DNA from: Streptomyces bacillaris
GTDB taxonomy: Bacteria; Actinomycetota; Actinomycetes; Streptomycetales; Streptomycetaceae
DNA: 64,000 nucleotides
Direction of reading: 5' to 3'
NCBI RefSeq assembly: GCF_003268675.1
Contig: NZ_CP029378.1
Coordinates: 1,488,001-1,552,000, forward strand
Below the pieces are notes generated by a model. It was not told the origin of the DNA, did no database searches, and was given only the letters and a program-made list of their open reading frames with translations. Of this stretch, positions 59,801 through 64,000 are shown piece after piece. Within the stretch, counting starts at the first letter, position 1, and each line of letters starts with the position of its first letter. The translations under genes and the position numbers were made by a program.

Positions 59801-62800
59801 TCGGCCAGCCGCTGCTCGAAGGCGGCGGCCTCCTCGGCGTACCGGATGCGGGCCCGGACCCAGGCGGGGACCGGGGCCCCGCGGTCGGGGCTGGGCGTCG
59901 CGGACCGGCGCCCGGGGCGCGGGGTGCCGGGGGCGGCCGTCGGGGCGGCACCGGAGGCGGGCCGGGCGGGCGGGCCCGTGAGGGTGGCGGGGCCGTCGGT
60001 GGTCGCCGGAGGCGTGGAGGGGCGAGGAGCCGGGGGTTCGGTGGCGGGCGGGGTACCGGCGGGCGCGGGGCGGACAGGTGCCGGAGGTGCGGGCTGCCGG
60101 TGGTCGTCGATGTCGACGCTCACCACCCGTCCCAGGTCCGGGTCGGTGGCGCGGCGGACCCGGCTGGCCTCCAGGGTGAGCGTGAAGTCGGAGAGTGTGA
60201 CGTGGGGTCCGGGGGTGCCCTGCTGGAACGTCCGGAGCAGGGCGCCCAGCCGGCCCCCCAGGGCCCTGCCGACGGCCTCGGCCCGCTTGCGGCCGCTGTT
60301 CCGGGAGCGGTTGCCGTGTCCGGTGACGGTGACGTCGGGCAGCGGCAGGCCGTTGGCGCTGTTCCACAGGCCGGTACGGGCCAGGTGCAGGGCGAGGGCG
60401 TCCAGGGTCGGGGCAGCACTCTCCGGGAGGGTGTGCTGCTGCTCGGCGAAGCGAATGGTCCGCTGGTCGGGGCGCAGGGTGTGGCCGTGCAGGGCGACCG
60501 TGGTCAGCGGGTTGGCGACGGCGGGCGAACGGTCCGTCAGCAGGGCGGCGTTGACGGCGTGGGCGGACTCACCGGGGCGCTTGCTGTAGGCCCGGAGGAA
60601 CCACTGGTCCTTGACGGGCCGGACGGACGAGGCGGCGAGCACGGCGTCCCTGGCGCGGCTGCGGGCCCGGTCCACCTCGCCCTGGGCCAGGGCGTGTTCG
60701 GGCCGGTCCTCGGTGTAGTGCCACCGCACGTGCTCGGCCTCGTGGACGGCGACCAGGGCGAGGGCGGCCCGGGCGAGGGACTCCGGCCGGGCGGCCTCCG
60801 CCGGATCGGTGCCGTCGTTCCGGGCGGTCTCGGCGCGCAGGCTCATCTCCTGGGCCAGGTCCAGGAGTTGGTCCACGTCATAACGGTCGAGGTTGTCCTC
60901 GACGATCGCGTCGAGCTGGTCCGGGGTGATCTCGGCGCGGGTGTGGTTCTCGTTCTCCAGGGTGATCTGGTGGGTGCCGTCCTCGCTGGCCAGCACCACC
61001 TGGGCGAAGTGGTAGGGGGCGTGCGGGCCGACCGGGTCGCCGGGCTTGGCGTGGTTGTGGGTGAACAGCTGGGCCCCGCCGTCGGCGGTGGTGCTCACCG
61101 ACTGGATCAGATAGCCCTCGCCCACCTCGGCCCAGGCGTACTCGTTGACCCCGGCACGGGCGGCCGCCCGGGTGAGCGGCTCGCGCCGCGCGTTGTCCTG
61201 GGTGTGGCTCAGGGCGCGGCCGTACGCCTCGCCCGGGGTGGGCGCGCCGACGACCCCGCCGGTGAAGCGCGGGTCCCGGCCCGCCTGCCGGGCGGCCCAG
61301 CCGGGGGTGATGCCGCCGTCGGGGAGGGCGCCGTGGGCGACGGCGGTCAGCGCGTGGGCCAGGTGGTGGGTGCCGGTGACCTCGCGGCTGTGCAGGGCGT
61401 TGACCGGGGCCGTGGCGACGGTGCCGTCCGGGGTGCGGAAGGCGAGGTGTGAGAGCGGTGCACCGTCCGTCCCTGCGACCGCCCGGGCGAAATCGCGGGT
61501 GAAGGCGTGCTCGGAGGTGCCGGACGGGTTGAGGAACCGGGGCTCCACCCGGAACAGCGGTTCGCCGGGCATGCCGTCCTCCCGCCTGAGGACCACCCGC
61601 ACCGAGGGGTCGGCCTCCAGCCGGACACCGGCCCCGGCGGCGGCGAGCCGGGCCGAGGAGCGCTCGATCGCCTCCCGGGTGGCGAACATCTGCCGTCCCC
61701 GGCCGGTGGTGCCGTCGACGGGGGCGTGCAGTGCGACCGTGCGGTCCGCGGAGATGTGCAGCGGCGGCCGTCCGGTGGCGGGAACGGTGGTCTCCGGCTC
61801 GGCGGGCAGGACCAGCGCGGGCCCCTCGTTCCCGTCCGCCGCCCGGACCTCCTCGACGGTCCGGGGGCCGGGCTCGGTGAGCAGCACTCCGGTGCCGCCG
61901 CCGTCGATGACCTCGTAGTCGCGGGTGATCAGGGGGCGGGGCCGCAGGGCGTCGATCCGGTGCTCGAACTGGGCCCGGTCGGCCAGCCGGTCGAACTCCG
62001 CGTCGCCGTCGCTGGTGGAGGCGCCGTCGCTGCCGTCCTCGCTGACGCTGTCGTCGCTGTCGCTGCTGAGGTCACGGGCGCCGGGCAGGCCGGACTCCTC
62101 CGCCGACGGGGGCGCGAGCCAGTCCGGACCGGTCTGCCCGGCCCCCCGGTGCACGACGAGGTGCGGCTCACCGGTGGTGGGGTGGGTCAGGACCTCCGCC
62201 GGCCCCTGCGGGTACCAGGCCGGGCGGCCCGTCGTCCCCACGACGAGATCGGCGACACGGGCGGCGAACGCCGGGGGCAGGGCGAGGACGAGGTCCGCGC
62301 CACGGGGCCGCCGCGAGTCGTACGAGATGATCCGGGCCATCTCCACGGGGTCCTGGACCACGAAGGTGCGCCACGGCGTGACGATCTCGACGCCACCGCC
62401 CTCGGCGGCCGTCCCCACGAACAGGTACGGGTTCCGCCACGGCGCGGGCCGCTCCACCGCCTGCCCGGACCGCTCGGCGAGATAGGACCCGGGGTCCGGC
62501 AGCCCGCGGCCCGCCCCCGTGAGGTCCCGGCCCGCCGGGGTGGAGTCCTCGCCGCGCAGCAGGGTCTCCTCCGCGAGGGCGTCCCGCCTGGTCTCGATCT
62601 GCCGGTCGACGAAGTACAGGGCGAGGTCCTCGGCGCTCGCCAGGTCGTCCGACGAGGCCTCCAGGGCCAGCGCCCCCAGGTCCCGTACGTCCTGGCCGGT
62701 CACCCGGGAACGGGCGGGCATGTGCAGGACCTGCCGGGTGAGGTCGGTCAGCCCGGCGCCCGGCGGACGGGTGCCCGCCGCGTCCTCGACCAGGGCGTAC

Positions 62801-64000
62801 AGGGCCTCGGAGGTCTCCTGGAGGCGGACACGCGGCGCCCTGTTCCACTGGGGCCCGAACACGGTGGACAGCCAAGCGGGGTCGGCCCAGGGCGGGGTGG
62901 CGCCCTCGTCCTCGGAATCAGAGCTGGAATCGGCATCGGAATCCGCATCCTGGTCGGCCTCGGTCTCGGCGTCCGTGTCGGGGCCGGTGGAGCCGTGCGG
63001 CCGGGGGCCCGCGCCGGACAGGGTGCTGAGTTCGTACGCCTCCTCCTCGCCCTCCAGGCCGGGGTGGTCGCCGTCGGTCGGGGACGGGGGCGGCGGAAGG
63101 GGCACCTCCGCCACCACGGCCGTCTCCGGAGGCGTGGGCACGGGCACGGCGGTCTCGGGGAGGGGAAGCGCCGAGGTCTCCGGGGCCACGTGCTCGGTGG
63201 TCTCCGTGGGGGCGGATGCGGTCGGCGGAGGGGTGGGCATGGCCGGAGCGGCGGGCTTCTCCCCCGGCTTCTCGCCCGACTTCTCACCGGGTGTCTCCAC
63301 CGATGTCCCGGCGGTCTTCTCCGCGCTCTTCCCGACGGGCGGCAGGGCGGTCTTCTCGCCCGTCTCCTCCGCCGTCTTCACCGTCTCCGGCGTCTCGGCT
63401 GCCTTCTCCGTCTTCTCCGTCTTCGGTTCGGGGGACGTCTCGACGGCCGGCGTCTCCGGGGCGGGAGCCGGGGCCGGGGCGGGCGTGCGCGGGAGCAGCG
63501 GTACGAAGTCGCCGCCGCGCCGGCGCAGCCGGAGGACGGGGGCGTCGGAGGTGGGGCCGGGGTACGTGTGGGTGGTGCCGTTCTCCTCGACCAGGACGAC
63601 GGTGGTCCCGGTCGCCGCGGCCGCCCACTCGGCCACCGTACGGTCGGCTTCCGGGCCCCACGGGGCCTGGGAGAGGTGGCGGCGCAGATGGCCGTCGAGG
63701 GCTTCCGGGCTCGGCGCCGGAGCGCCCGGCCGGAGCTTCGGCGGCGGGGGCGAGAACAGCGCGTCGCGGTCCGCCCGGGCGCCGGGGAGTCCGTTGAGGC
63801 GCATCAGCTGCGCGGGGGGCAGGTCGGCACGGTCGCGGAGGCGCACCGCCTCGCCCTTGTCTCGCCCCGGCTGCCCGGCCGCGTCGCGCAGCGCCGAGGA
63901 GAGCGCGCCGAAGAAGCCGTTGCCCCGCCCGGCCGGGGTGCCCTGGGTGTACGTGGCTCCGTCGGGGGCGGTGAGGACCCCGTCTCGGTCCAGACGGTGG
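44803..64000 (-). CDS. Giant polymorphic toxin with C-terminal ADP-ribosyltransferase, 5' end beyond window
   Basis: One frame stays open from the right window edge to TAA at 44803, at least 6,398 codons; an in-frame GTG at 63846 is internal because coding sequence continues upstream of it. Order from the N-terminal side: a short region with PPPLR-type motifs, a Lys/Glu/Pro-rich disordered linker (~63.0-63.45 kb), duplicated units X1 (~60.15-62.75 kb) and X2 (~54.85-57.4 kb) with a metalloprotease domain between them, an Asp-Leu-rich tract (~52.8-53.1 kb), duplicated units Y1 (~49.6-52.7 kb) and Y2 (~45.9-48.95 kb), then a C-terminal ADP-ribosyltransferase (~44.86-45.26 kb). Each unit contains an OmpA-like module. 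The architecture, size and SseB-like neighbour fit a secreted interbacterial or anti-host toxin, probably exported by type VII secretion; the export signal lies outside the window. Confidence 0.85.
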   Translation of the reverse strand, partial: HRLDRDGVLTAPDGATYTQGTPAGRGNGFFGALSSALRDAAGQPGRDKGEAVRLRDRADLPPAQLMRLNGLPGARADRDALFSPPPPKLRPGAPAPSPEALDGHLRRHLSQAPWGPEADRTVAEWAAAATGTTVVLVEENGTTHTYPGPTSDAPVLRLRRRGGDFVPLLPRTPAPAPAPAPETPAVETSPEPKTEKTEKAAETPETVKTAEETGEKTALPPVGKSAEKTAGTSVETPGEKSGEKPGEKPAAPAMPTPPPTASAPTETTEHVAPETSALPLPETAVPVPTPPETAVVAEVPLPPPPSPTDGDHPGLEGEEEAYELSTLSGAGPRPHGSTGPDTDAETEADQDADSDADSSSDSEDEGATPPWADPAWLSTVFGPQWNRAPRVRLQETSEALYALVEDAAGTRPPGAGLTDLTRQVLHMPARSRVTGQDVRDLGALALEASSDDLASAEDLALYFVDRQIETRRDALAEETLLRGEDSTPAGRDLTGAGRGLPDPGSYLAERSGQAVERPAPWRNPYLFVGTAAEGGGVEIVTPWRTFVVQDPVEMARIISYDSRRPRGADLVLALPPAFAARVADLVVGTTGRPAWYPQGPAEVLTHPTTGEPHLVVHRGAGQTGPDWLAPPSAEESGLPGARDLSSDSDDSVSEDGSDGASTSDGDAEFDRLADRAQFEHRIDALRPRPLITRDYEVIDGGGTGVLLTEPGPRTVEEVRAADGNEGPALVLPAEPETTVPATGRPPLHISADRTVALHAPVDGTTGRGRQMFATREAIERSSARLAAAGAGVRLEADPSVRVVLRREDGMPGEPLFRVEPRFLNPSGTSEHAFTRDFARAVAGTDGAPLSHLAFRTPDGTVATAPVNALHSREVTGTHHLAHALTAVAHGALPDGGITPGWAARQAGRDPRFTGGVVGAPTPGEAYGRALSHTQDNARREPLTRAAARAGVNEYAWAEVGEGYLIQSVSTTADGGAQLFTHNHAKPGDPVGPHAPYHFAQVVLASEDGTHQITLENENHTRAEITPDQLDAIVEDNLDRYDVDQLLDLAQEMSLRAETARNDGTDPAEAARPESLARAALALVAVHEAEHVRWHYTEDRPEHALAQGEVDRARSRARDAVLAASSVRPVKDQWFLRAYSKRPGESAHAVNAALLTDRSPAVANPLTTVALHGHTLRPDQRTIRFAEQQHTLPESAAPTLDALALHLARTGLWNSANGLPLPDVTVTGHGNRSRNSGRKRAEAVGRALGGRLGALLRTFQQGTPGPHVTLSDFTLTLEASRVRRATDPDLGRVVSVDIDDHRQPAPPAPVRPAPAGTPPATEPPAPRPSTPPATTDGPATLTGPPARPASGAAPTAAPGTPRPGRRSATPSPDRGAPVPAWVRARIRYAEEAAAFEQRLADHLAEHEAVTEEFRTMARAAWERARLQYPRALATFGSDNPSLPGSVGTTRPALQQVLRTGNLRELVTFLFQGISSDLVPELLGGREDPDPQIEAERPSRRQAEGRTELERLAERLRLDDTLTTAEKQAALARATAEHTLSTDPDDVHPPLSRAERALAVNEFGLTWMPASSVYDLAMDSAFQGTSEDTGGLVLTGTAGSTYRFLVHAARMRDQWGIDLDLGLIRAGMIAMSLSAGHHSFHEVMRGAQLALDTLPGHDPALDYQDSWGRYWNVYPLTEQELRRHVARDGRFPDEHAQEVRDEHAQGVREGTALPAPPAPGSASAPQAPRTEQPPALNSAPPGPRTEPPASLTELADRLPGLPAAERTARLALLTPAEREQLAALPGLAAALRPKLGDREFADTVAHLVVQVAPGVDRPVSAGHEARTRIAAMLRDPAVATRLLEQGARVLVVPKDEALTTLGPFRDLAGRELPATGRTWDTVRGVGRLDTGVTEENLLGETPGVPGASSYADGYSTTTHEFAHAIHRYGLSDADRRTITDAYRAKLHPSDGRDPADVEWPDGPRRSARDGRPADNYSATDEFEYFAQAVNAYLGTNSGTDPLTGHPRNNGPAWVRDNEPGLLPLLERLFGTTPEQDGPGPANPVEATRAENEMYEGFRAMWDRAEGVHRAQPHPPVPAPPQGRTPAAPATHPVTDAGAETPLPPPPTDPRGGWAEFPEGLTDELDRLLAGHAEAEALARFRFTDESDSDSESADSDPADDPRNWAGLLFGPAAREEYETEALLDTARAVRDLAHRDTEADAVATDVLAGLRELTRQVLGLGDQDPVGARDLMLLGSLALSASLDALADPDALADLLTYRDAALDDRTRIDTGRTTGRDWTGTGGQTPPLDSYAVLDADGTSTVWPSPWPDSYVVLAQSTGTVVHLHTPGGTLRIEDTAELARLIARDPHRTPGDDIVLALAHGDIETAARQVADLTGSRVWYSEHGPKVATDWRSGAEHLMTGPAPGGGAHAWTSLRPGQDPVPGGRTSGTPTADPHPSDGTAPDTTSPDTTASDIDARRAHQLTTREYGFVDGRGDGELFRNPGDLENTWTAPRPLAAHTDAPSLLLATQTWDVERADGHPAVRISADRTLAVQNEHGSQQVYATRKAVADSNVKLTRAGLAVRLGIDEERSIVLPTPDGGGNRLFRVTPVFTNRAGESTEEVCRDFAIMLAGDGRPSHLVFRDPAGGSTVTAPANASDGAEVTGTHHLAEALGQVADGILRPGSADPDWAAALVRRDDRPTGGDGTGPLPAAAYGSALSLERPHDPRRTALTEAARRIGVNEFAWAEVGEGYLVQSVAAPGEDGPSLETNYAKPSTESGESYFGYHFITVVLASEDGTHQVSLENHARAAAREERLRDMVRANLEAVGLDGLRGRADALRRELARLEGSGDDGAIKEVRGHLDLTILLTRATLARQEVLDAPPGSPEQTAAQRSFNGVVNAASRHLERLESTVPGKRLWYMRMFTRRPGESAHDVNASLLEDGAAEANPLTVVVLHGQEERPQTLYFEPGAERTPDGALNAIRHVAARVARTGLWNTANHLPLPRVELVGGRTSRLGRDIGRARAGNVAATFRQELAAALRTLQEGTPGPHLTADLFTVEAASVRVEKADPRAETVELTVDDGRGGPRQVVLRGLRGGSPDDGRDPLAEQWPIGRPVTLMRPRFGGLPPAPALPATERPDDALAIGTTDGAPPTGTSGDAPATGKGKAPEPRPSRWFPYTRTTESRAEPLRYEVADTGHLRLPDGQEIPPTGWTRFGDDFVHPGTGALLRGDSGWLGRVANLDTLVPALTVLDPDAAPYRITADPSSLHLIPEYGVPEYGDGTALRIPLTREPAAGPPGPLTEPATADAEMAGAELADAWAAHDRARTALATAAHATGPEGRTDTEAATEATQRQMEQAEERLWALGVPPEALADARTADARTAEMPVTAPGEQAPPTGESDLTPDEPTPAPGESAAAPGERAPAPGGSAPAVPLDAELRQWLADRLTEADLPPAPEAADGGETVTTADLRAAGITLSPGLYAEMALLGDRLPAGRLGAPDLARVRLTRPGDTDGTAHALAAGVTRRLWDAAYTEVRDAAPEGRGDTETARAWSAAVALVLPPQPHPVLDDARYAGDGFRDAVRRVAGHLLAAEPGAGDVRASAAELADSLRTELGLAPRWTVAEDGPTVAQGPPALQSGRGGDLPDLDMPDQEPADAQGRSADPDSGPGTAMDLDLDGEPSTGQVTGSVAGMDLGTGMDLDLDLGLGDLDLAAGFPSALDGLDLDALGDLGDLGDLTALGDLGDLSGFGIDPGFGLPAAEQPGAGPSAPVPVGPGTSGGQPVYAVPAAPPARPLTTLPPLTLVAFEPGATAPADGSARTVERLAHRVALTALRNRRNRVPLPKVDIAGYGADARGAGTARDRDQAARARGEERARAAGELFVRALGHSLQTLQAGLPAGAVPLRVQDFTVTARGRTRVPGQGVTVAPAERIDRDALGRQATVGVTSPRHADALDALDALRRTDPALRPGPLDVAAVARRLWHLGPAVLVDPEMRRDLYELTGRAVAAGRATSLAALTAFHLEEQGLLGDDRARHVTSGGTRVPGLNWTGPQTAETDTMFVDRLTTGPAGTPVRTGESALSPWPWDRAPYPVLADGGHDRVTALLPDGTTWQLDADEFAEVVAADLTRHPLPERAPIVLAVPSAGDRYLDLPRKLAERTGRTVWVHTGLAQRNPDPAATSTIGVLHRDGLPDGTWLPVRPGLAPDTDDDAPAWHRDVLTQPIVSSRTGEQIGRSFHHPAELVGPRETYGDLDRMSFYVHWDAATNAYSGKLPMRDPGPADKAYRLAGHGLPGGLSLPLADGSDRAVDRHEAAGWLRRRKSLSSLPKDHWVDLVICHSGAPAQGAAQDVAQLSGPLPVPFTADPLGDDALSLGQHLANQLRRTTRLSYSSQGVNRFGDGPMRVLATDAQGRPWWWETSHPEPDEAELDRLTAQVDHGATPSPQTRSEVPRAVRALKAVMGPDVVLDAAFPDLVAGAVAVAGMWAADPDLGRTGPLWPQSLSQVVAAHPLAHGATDPAVTRQVLTEAARAWRDSGNTLPVSSFVALPGLRTAVNWLSDPAAVDGAAVQALGLTDPADAPAHRTRMFWARVRAEETLLGPAADALTVRALRLDPDTAPDDAGRAAARDLLTRGFAAGRNMTDPEVTGAYAVEAAGALTAPALLTLAGTAFGSGRDWRDKPTLLPRLDAFRVADTTVDAPWAGVDAGGQSLPVPYAVRASVDLEDSSHVQLTTGGTSHRLSAAEFAELLAVDTALGAVAATTPVLLLLDGLSGPDPVLAETVARRLGRPVWWSTSPVELSAPDAAEGELPVLAPDLSTLSQPTAADWRYTAPATAPAVGGPQVPATPAPGPGAATPAVNNGSTAEPHPSQGPALQGPALQGPAPAPAEAKAVGPETTGPAEHAGAETAEYAGAETADTATAAPETSGLEPAAPETATPTASGPPVAQPEPAGPNSTPEQPGSDAAPQRSDSNSAPETGAAPPAPTAPASVLPTDSPPRDGREARHARSSLGDPMEGVEPTSLPAPAPPVAPAPVRPPQPLPSRTLVAYGRDATSPSAEGERTLEVLAAQVAATGLRNHRAGASLPRVEVTGYGAVSAGPDRAPGGSYGRRRATTARHRFTRLLAAELDRLQRDLPAGAPRLTAADFTVVVRAMARVPADWAGTGALAGVTRAELGRQAVIALHQQPDAVAVQKLDTLRRRDRALRTGPLDVDAIARRVLHLDPADTVGPDTRTELFGLVGRASAAGRATGFAALAAFHLSELGVTAPDRDRHFTVGGSRVPGLNWGSGEATALDTTQGDLLEADPAGGYDVVSTSPTPWPAGRTPYVVAADGGRDRVAARLPDGTVRELGIEEFTELVAADLAREALPADTPVVLAVPFAADGLLDLPRRLADRIGRTVWAHSGRVTVESAPGEAATIDVVRTPKTPRGDWIASAPGLGPDPDDDVPAWHHEVVSRALVSALTGRQIGRASHHPAEFAEDFEEDDRHLDRMGTFVHDDPATDRLSGAYDLPRPGPEDRAYRLDMHGRPGALILAMRDGTTRDIDEREAGPWLRRRKSLTTLPKDHWVDLVVCWSGAPRDSAVPRPSAASDAYDGPFVADPLATVSMGQHVANATGRAVRLAYGSQGTRSANGRYQRTLFTDARGRHHAWALAGPEPDDDGLDRLAEVAGISPGDAEVTDEMRTATLRLVRALRFTLGHDIDDDPGYRELLRGAAAIDQMWRSDNDFADAGPFTLDLLHRVIAAHPEAAAGADGAATRRVLAEAAEHWRRYPGDGLIAFVELPAVEEAAQWLAQGTAEHEAAAALRIRTDEVGEAELSRIFWARVKALEALPETGPESEEFSDRILHRESGTGFAHARRAEALDILTRAFAAGRDAAVTDVAAAYALQEAGAYEDTALDTVRGTEDGTGRDYTDGQPADVDLTRFRTPAGLADAPWAKGPTGKAEPVPYLVRAGADADDPDLIEVAWGGDAYATAAGEFAELLASDPVLSRKELTEPVLLAFPDPVSDPAALAEQVARRLGRTVWWTDFPVDLSGSDDSGDPVLTLHPSADGTAPGATPWQRTRPGRPASAEEAQRPVPAPRSRAARSSDGPAPAGWERVSAPAAGDRSGPTAPGTPAQDTRSVPSEPQPYARDGRFDREFAETTAEFPLLVDDGRQRVWGFGQDEAEYHVFAAEIPSLGLRGVYRAEGPSAGRVTDMAGRLYADGPSWDWYLPGRGLVASSRLRTVTGRVEGYDDPMEVPAGWRTTGAVSPMPPVDPATVAADPGALAGSTLPEALWRDHDGPLYRFSPDGPERVFAEGFRPYGSTMLHLIDHVYNTTQGSAFASTTANPDYVRDSARANPAGAPALFRRYRWRYDIVAPGGIDVNATLGVASPFPDQEEVLFPGGVAGRHIRGAQPMLNGEPAGPFIPNPHFASGASAATE
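44860..45260 (-). other. C-terminal ADP-ribosyltransferase domain of the giant toxin
   Basis: The domain shows the R-S-E arrangement of arginine-type mono-ADP-ribosyltransferases in order: LYRFS (catalytic Arg) followed by GFRPYG, FASTTA (Ser-Thr-Thr in place of Ser-Thr-Ser), and PDQEEVLFPGG (Gln-x-Glu). This spacing and the LYR...FAEGF pattern resemble Scabin/pierisin-like DNA-modifying toxins of Streptomyces. Target (DNA or protein) is not determinable by eye. Confidence 0.75.
45900..52700 (-). repeat. Duplicated unit Y1/Y2 in the giant toxin
   Basis: Two ~3-kb units share order: an OmpA-like module (TLVAFEPG / TLVAYGRD ... G-Y-G), VPGLNW, TPVVLAVPF/APIVLAVPS, VWVHTG/VWAHSG, QIGRSFHHPAE/QIGRASHHPAE, a block LRRRKSL then LPKDHWVDLV, and VWWSTSPVEL/VWWTDFPVDL. 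Y1 is ~49.6-52.7 kb and Y2 ~45.9-48.95 kb. Confidence 0.78.
52800..53060 (-). repeat. Asp-Leu-rich repeat tract in the giant toxin
   Basis: The coding sequence here yields repeated Asp-Leu and GDL units (DLDLDLGLGDLDL, LGDLGDLGDLTALGDLG). The period is 9 bp (three residues) in part. It may be a calcium-binding-like or flexible spacer between the two duplicated halves of the toxin. Confidence 0.7.
54850..62750 (-). repeat. Duplicated unit X1/X2 in the giant toxin
   Basis: Two ~2.5-kb coding units share domain order and motifs: X1 at ~60.15-62.75 kb and X2 at ~54.85-57.4 kb. Matching elements include TRQVL followed by a 'dLxxLGxLAL' helix, a WRNPYLF/WPDSYVV beta-domain, EVTGTHHLAHAL/EVTGTHHLAEAL, YAWAEVGEGYLIQSV/FAWAEVGEGYLVQSV, VLASEDGTHQ, and an OmpA-like module with ARTGLWN. 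Divergence is substantial, so the duplication is old. Confidence 0.75.
57900..58420 (-). other. Internal zinc metalloprotease domain (HEFAH, lethal-factor-like) of the giant toxin
   Basis: TTTHEFAHAIHRYG supplies the HExxH site (codons at 58237-58251). A downstream DEFEYFAQAVNAY provides the glutamate ligand of a gluzincin, followed by an LF-like NNGPAWVRDNEPGLLPLLERLF tail. Similar domains occur in polymorphic toxins as internal processing or effector proteases. It lies between repeat units X1 and X2, so it may cleave the polyprotein-like chain. Confidence 0.7.

Noticed and set aside
48256..61452. Very long plus-strand ORFs opposite the giant toxin
   Set aside because: Low-complexity antisense frames without ribosome sites or recognisable motifs; the minus frame has coherent repeated domains.
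1..64000. CRISPR arrays, tRNA/rRNA genes, IS elements or integrases
   Set aside because: No regularly spaced repeats, cloverleaf-like sequences, transposase or recombinase motifs were found by eye on either strand.

Overview
The window is high-GC actinobacterial DNA, almost certainly Streptomyces. Third-codon GC bias is strong, GTG and TTG starts are frequent, a DmdR/IdeR-type iron box is present, rare TTA leucine codons occur in two genes, and SAV_2336/FxsC-type and type VII-linked families appear. No tRNA, rRNA, CRISPR array or insertion sequence was seen.

Left part (1-16.2 kb). The edge holds a biosynthetic fragment: an adenylation-domain protein running off the window, coupled to an Fe(II)/2-oxoglutarate oxygenase, with a divergent LuxR-type regulator. 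An iron-box-controlled ferric-siderophore importer follows (lipoprotein plus two permeases), then a MarR regulator. Next is a wrecked xanthine dehydrogenase locus: a FAD-subunit/molybdenum-subunit deletion fusion facing a truncated, frameshifted PucR regulator. From 9.9 to 16.1 kb lies a complete-looking hydroxyproline catabolic operon: three-subunit D-hydroxyproline dehydrogenase, deaminase of the DapA fold, 4-hydroxyproline 2-epimerase and a GntR regulator. Its first gene carries a TTA codon. A secreted M9 collagenase sits directly beside it, so one locus could release hydroxyproline from collagen and degrade it.

Middle (18.8-29.5 kb). A four-gene, translationally coupled operon encodes an alpha/beta hydrolase, a caspase-fold protease with a VMAP-like C-terminus, a MoxR-like AAA+ ATPase and a vWA-like/TIR protein. 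It looks like a vWA-MoxR-VMAP conflict (anti-phage, cell-suicide) system. It is followed by a LuxR regulator, an AT-richer gap, and a divergent MocR regulator/LysE exporter pair with a palindromic operator.

Right-centre (29.5-43.9 kb). A minus-strand gene cluster reads, in transcription order: SGNH-type protein, 28-residue peptide, duplicated haem-oxygenase-like diiron protein, carbamoyltransferase, 52-residue SxtJ-like membrane protein, 2OG oxygenase, ATP-grasp ligase, small protein, second ATP-grasp ligase, carA, carB. This appears to be an unrecognised natural-product pathway that makes its own carbamoyl phosphate and may build on a tiny ribosomal peptide.

Right end (44.0-64.0 kb). A single open frame of at least 6,398 codons, still open at the window end, encodes a giant polymorphic toxin. 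It has two pairs of duplicated multi-domain units, an internal HEFAH metalloprotease and a C-terminal Scabin/pierisin-like ADP-ribosyltransferase. A SseB-like, type VII secretion-associated protein lies immediately downstream as immunity or accessory candidate.
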